DNA from: Paenibacillus donghaensis
Lineage (GTDB): Bacteria; Bacillota; Bacilli; Paenibacillales; Paenibacillaceae
Direction: 5' to 3'
Assembly (NCBI RefSeq): GCF_002192415.1
Contig: NZ_CP021780.1
Span: 5,642,001-5,706,000 of the forward strand
Length of the DNA stretch: 64,000 bases
Shown: positions 61,738-64,000 of the stretch, one piece after another
Numbering within the stretch: position 1 is the first letter of the stretch
Layout: the number at the start of each line of letters is the position of its first letter
Made by a program: the position numbers and the translations under genes
Notes under the pieces: generated by a model
What the model was told of the DNA's origin: nothing
The model's input: the letters and a program-made list of their open reading frames with translations, nothing else
Database searches by the model: none

Positions 61738-61769
61738 AAAAAAAACCGGATGCCCCAAGGCTCCGGTTT
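61738..61769 (-). terminator. Strong terminator after a possible small gene
   Basis: AAACCGGA pairs with TCCGGTTT; nine or more Ts follow on the minus strand. It lies 21 nt past the stop of the 39-residue ORF at 61791-61910. Confidence 0.75.
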
Positions 61770-61790
61770 CGCTATGCTGCTTGTATGTGA

Positions 61791-61910
61791 TTAGAACCAG
61801 CAATCGGTAGCGGAGCTACCTGCCCGTCTCAGTCGTCTCATGCGGTTTCTAAAGATACCTCCGCCTCCACCCTTGCACTCCGTGTTGCAGATCCGGCGTC
61901 TGATCATCAT
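61791..61910 (-). CDS. Possible 39-residue basic peptide
   Basis: A short frame starting MMIRRRICNTECKGGGGGIF and ending SSATDCWF. It has three Cys, a Gly run and a basic middle (RNRMRRLRR). A GGAAGGGG lies about 13 nt upstream, somewhat far, and a strong terminator follows directly. The latter is the main argument for a real short transcript. It could be a secreted or modified peptide, or chance. No family is recognised. Confidence 0.3.
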   Translation of the reverse strand: MMIRRRICNTECKGGGGGIFRNRMRRLRRAGSSATDCWF

Positions 61911-62012
61911 GGTCCAGCTATTCCCCTTCCAAGACGTTATGTAAACTCTCTGTAAACTCCAGGTTGAAAGGTATATACCCACTCACGAAATAGCTGAAAC
62001 ATTTACCCGGAC

Positions 62013-62798
62013 TCAGCGGATTTCTGACGGGCTTTTGCCGGTATGTTGCTTGAATTGGCGGCTGAAAAAGAAAATATCGCGGTAACCCAGCGCATCGGCC
62101 ACCTCCGTTACATTCATCCCCGCATACAGCAGCAGATGCTGGGCCCGTTCAATCCGGGCATGGATCACATAGGACTGTACGGACGAGCCGGTAATTTCCT
62201 TGAACTTGATCGAGAAATAACGCGGTGACAGCCCTGCCCGTGCCGCCAGATCCTCCACCCGATGCGAAGCTCCGGGATGCTGGCTGACATAGTTGGCCAC
62301 CTCGTGGATAATCTCGGCCAGATGATTGCTGACATTGCGTTCCACCGGCAGCACGCGGTCCTCCCGCAGCAGATGGATCATCAGCTGCTTCAGGATCAGC
62401 TGGCCCTCCGCTTCCGCAGCGAACGTCTTCACAAGGAAGAGCCGGACGTAACGGGCCAGCAGATGTTCAAATTCCACCGTTTCATTCAGCTGGCGGTAGG
62501 GCTGCGGAATATCCGTCACCTCTTCGCTGACGTCGAAGTGGATATATGTAAGCACAAGCGGTTTCTGTGGATTATGTAGCGCGCTGGTATGGTCTCCCGG
62601 ACGGAACAGGAAGCAGCTTCCTTTACCTACCTCAAACGGCACCCCATTGCGCACAACCGTGCCTTCCCCGCTCCACACATAGAATAGATCATAATTTTGC
62701 AGCGGCTTCTCTCTTTTCTGCCATTTCCAGCCCGGTTCACATACAATTTTCGCCAAGGCAGGCAGGATTACAAAAGAGGACGGCGATGCGTGCAGCAT
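62013..62798 (-). CDS. AraC-family transcriptional regulator
   Basis: A 261-residue protein. An N-terminal cupin-like sensing domain (NYDLFYVWSGEGTVVRNGVP, GSCFLFRPGDHTSALHNPQK) is followed by the paired AraC helix-turn-helix (RVEDLAARAGLSPRYFSIKF and VTEVADALGYRDIFFFSRQF). Such proteins usually respond to sugars. The start at 62798 has AGGAGGG 7 nt upstream. A six-fold tandem repeat lies just beyond, at the place where its promoter and leader should be. Its targets are unknown. Confidence 0.9.
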   Translation of the reverse strand: MLHASPSSFVILPALAKIVCEPGWKWQKREKPLQNYDLFYVWSGEGTVVRNGVPFEVGKGSCFLFRPGDHTSALHNPQKPLVLTYIHFDVSEEVTDIPQPYRQLNETVEFEHLLARYVRLFLVKTFAAEAEGQLILKQLMIHLLREDRVLPVERNVSNHLAEIIHEVANYVSQHPGASHRVEDLAARAGLSPRYFSIKFKEITGSSVQSYVIHARIERAQHLLLYAGMNVTEVADALGYRDIFFFSRQFKQHTGKSPSEIR

Positions 62799-62813
62799 AT
62801 TTTTCCCTCCTAA

Positions 62814-63186
62814 AAGTTTTGATAGCATAGACTGCTTAGAATTACTTCGGCAAAACTCACTTCGTAAGCATAAGCCTAAGTTTTGTTAGCATAAACTACT
62901 TGAATTACTTCGCAAAACTCGCTTCGTAAGCCTAACCCTAAGTTTTGATAGCATAAACTACTTAGAATCCCTTCGCAAAACTCGCTTCGTAAGCATAACC
63001 CTAAGTTTTGATAGCATAGACTACTTAGAATCCCTTCGGCAAAACTCGCTTCGTAAGCATAAGCCTAAGTTTTGATAGCATAAACTACTTGAATTACTTC
63101 GCAAAACTCACTTCGTAAGCATAAGCCTAAGTTTTGATAGCATAAACTACTTGAATTACTTCGCAAAACTCACTTCGTAAGCATAC
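62814..63186. repeat. Six-fold 62-bp tandem repeat
   Basis: Six copies of a unit beginning AAGTTTTGATAGCATAAACT and including TTCGCAAAACTCACTTCGTAAG follow each other without spacers. The units differ by a few bases and by a C/CGG length change. The array begins 16 nt upstream of the AraC start. It has no ORF of note. Confidence 0.85.
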
Positions 63187-63299
63187 TCTCCACCAATATA
63201 GCTTATTTCTCCATCATACCTTGTCACGCAGGATTTTGCACTTTGTTCCGCACAAGAGCAGCAGCCTTCGCTTCAGCCTCTGCATGAACAGGCACAACT

Positions 63300-63556
63300 A
63301 GAATAAATGTATTTCATACATTTAAAATACCATTCTGGGCGCCAATTTGGCTTTTAATTGTATTCACTGCAGCTATTATTCCTGCAAATGCGCTTAATCA
63401 GCCAATTGGAGGTAAATAGATGTACGAAATACACTTAAAGTAACTTTTCACAGACAATTCAGCGGAATAAATGTACGAAGTGCAGTTAAGCGGGCACCCC
63501 CTCTTAAGCACCCGCTGAAATCACAAGGAAATGTACTTAAAGTATTTTTAAAAACG
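63300..63556. repeat. TGTA/TACA-type intergenic palindromes
   Basis: AATAAATGTATTTCATACATTTAAAA, AAATAGATGTACGAAATACACTTAAA, AATAAATGTACGAAGTGCAGTTAAG and GAAATGTACTTAAAGTATTT lie at about 63302, 63415, 63466 and 63530. They keep the skeleton of the palindromes in the MITE-like elements but with TGTA/TACA in place of TGCG/CGCA. No gene is seen in 63187-63640. Confidence 0.55.
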
Positions 63557-63651
63557 CGGCTTTCCACAGTGACGGCTGCAAGCCACGATGATATAATGTT
63601 AGGCAATGTTAACAGTATGTATCCCCAAGCGACCATGGAAGGATGAAACTG

Positions 63652-64000
63652 ATGAATTCACTGGCTGGACAATTGAACGAAAGCATCAAAGCAGGCAACG
63701 AACATGTATATGATATGCTCTCCAATCTTGGCAAAGCGATTTATTTCCCGAAGGAGGGCATTCTGAGCCAATCCGCCGAAGCGACAGCTCATGCCAAGAA
63801 ATACAATGCAACGATCGGAATTGCCACCGAGGGCGGAATGCCGATGCATCTCGGAGTCATTCAGGATAAGCTCTCCGCTTACAGTCCCAAGGATCTGTAC
63901 GGCTACGCGCCACCTGCGGGCAAGCCCGAGCTGCGCACCGTATGGCGGGAAAAGATGCTGCGCGAGAACCCCTCGCTGGCTGACAAATCCATCGGCAACC
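63652..64000 (+). CDS. PLP-dependent aminotransferase (5' part, cut by window end)
   Basis: The visible 116 residues (MNSLAGQLNESIKAGNEHVY onward) match the N-terminus of a class I/II aminotransferase of the type that begins with LGKAIYFPKEGILSQSAEA, then NATIGIATEGGMPMHLGVIQ. The gene continues past the window. GGAAGGA lies about 8 nt before the chosen ATG; an ATG three codons earlier is possible. Substrate cannot be told from this part. Confidence 0.75.
   Translation, partial: MNSLAGQLNESIKAGNEHVYDMLSNLGKAIYFPKEGILSQSAEATAHAKKYNATIGIATEGGMPMHLGVIQDKLSAYSPKDLYGYAPPAGKPELRTVWREKMLRENPSLADKSIGN

Overview
The window looks like a chromosomal segment of an endospore-forming Paenibacillus or a close relative in Paenibacillaceae. 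The reasons are GerE, a YhcN/YlaJ lipoprotein, YheC/D and two CgeB-family proteins (all spore proteins), S-layer-homology (SLH) proteins, a YesM/YesN two-component pair beside a sugar ABC transporter, and a giant repeat protein ending in a WIAG-type tail. No rRNA, tRNA, prophage, intact transposase gene or CRISPR array was seen.

Region 1 (1-17 kb) opens with a degenerate 42/45-bp tandem array, split by a ~306-bp element with inverted ends. It is followed by a minus-strand plant-polysaccharide locus, in transcription order: two sugar ABC permeases, a YesM-type sensor kinase, a YesN-type AraC response regulator, a sugar-binding lipoprotein, a very large secreted SLH-anchored beta-helix protein and a GH115-like alpha-glucuronidase. 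An ORF-less group II intron lies between the second permease and the sensor kinase.

Region 2 (17-22 kb) holds gerE, a LacI-family regulator, a decayed rpiR-nagB-nagA locus closed off by a second copy of the ~306-bp element, and a sporulation lipoprotein.

Region 3 (22-32 kb) is a glycosylation cluster. A minus-strand gene train reads CgeB, CgeB, an Arg-tailed GT4, a UDP-GlcNAc 2-epimerase type, a CapE-type 4,6-dehydratase/5-epimerase, an RmlD-type reductase, an SDR epimerase/reductase, a GT2 and a glycosyltransferase fragment. A separate GT4 lies on the other strand. The set can make and transfer an unusual N-acetylated deoxyhexosamine, most simply onto the spore surface.

Region 4 (32-42 kb) is mixed: an AAA ATPase, a multi-membrane glycosyltransferase-like protein, an LTA-synthase-family sulfatase, an ECF sigma factor with its membrane partner, and an amidohydrolase preceded by a purine-riboswitch-like aptamer with an unusual core, then a GNAT acetyltransferase.

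Region 5 (42-59 kb) is a second spore-surface block. It has four small proteins including an Arg-rich one, an SLH/YDG-repeat surface protein, an SpsI-like nucleotidyltransferase, three GT2 enzymes (two with Arg-rich N-termini), a 2367-residue repeat protein built on an exact 180-bp period, a divergent YheC/D ATP-grasp gene, and psd.

Region 6 (59-64 kb) has a DUF2569 membrane protein, gpmA, a possible 39-residue peptide gene, an AraC regulator behind a 62-bp tandem array, and the start of a PLP-dependent aminotransferase cut by the window end.

Regions 3 and 5, with gerE near one edge, can be read as one dispersed spore-surface glycosylation system. This is inferred from family membership and context, not demonstrated.
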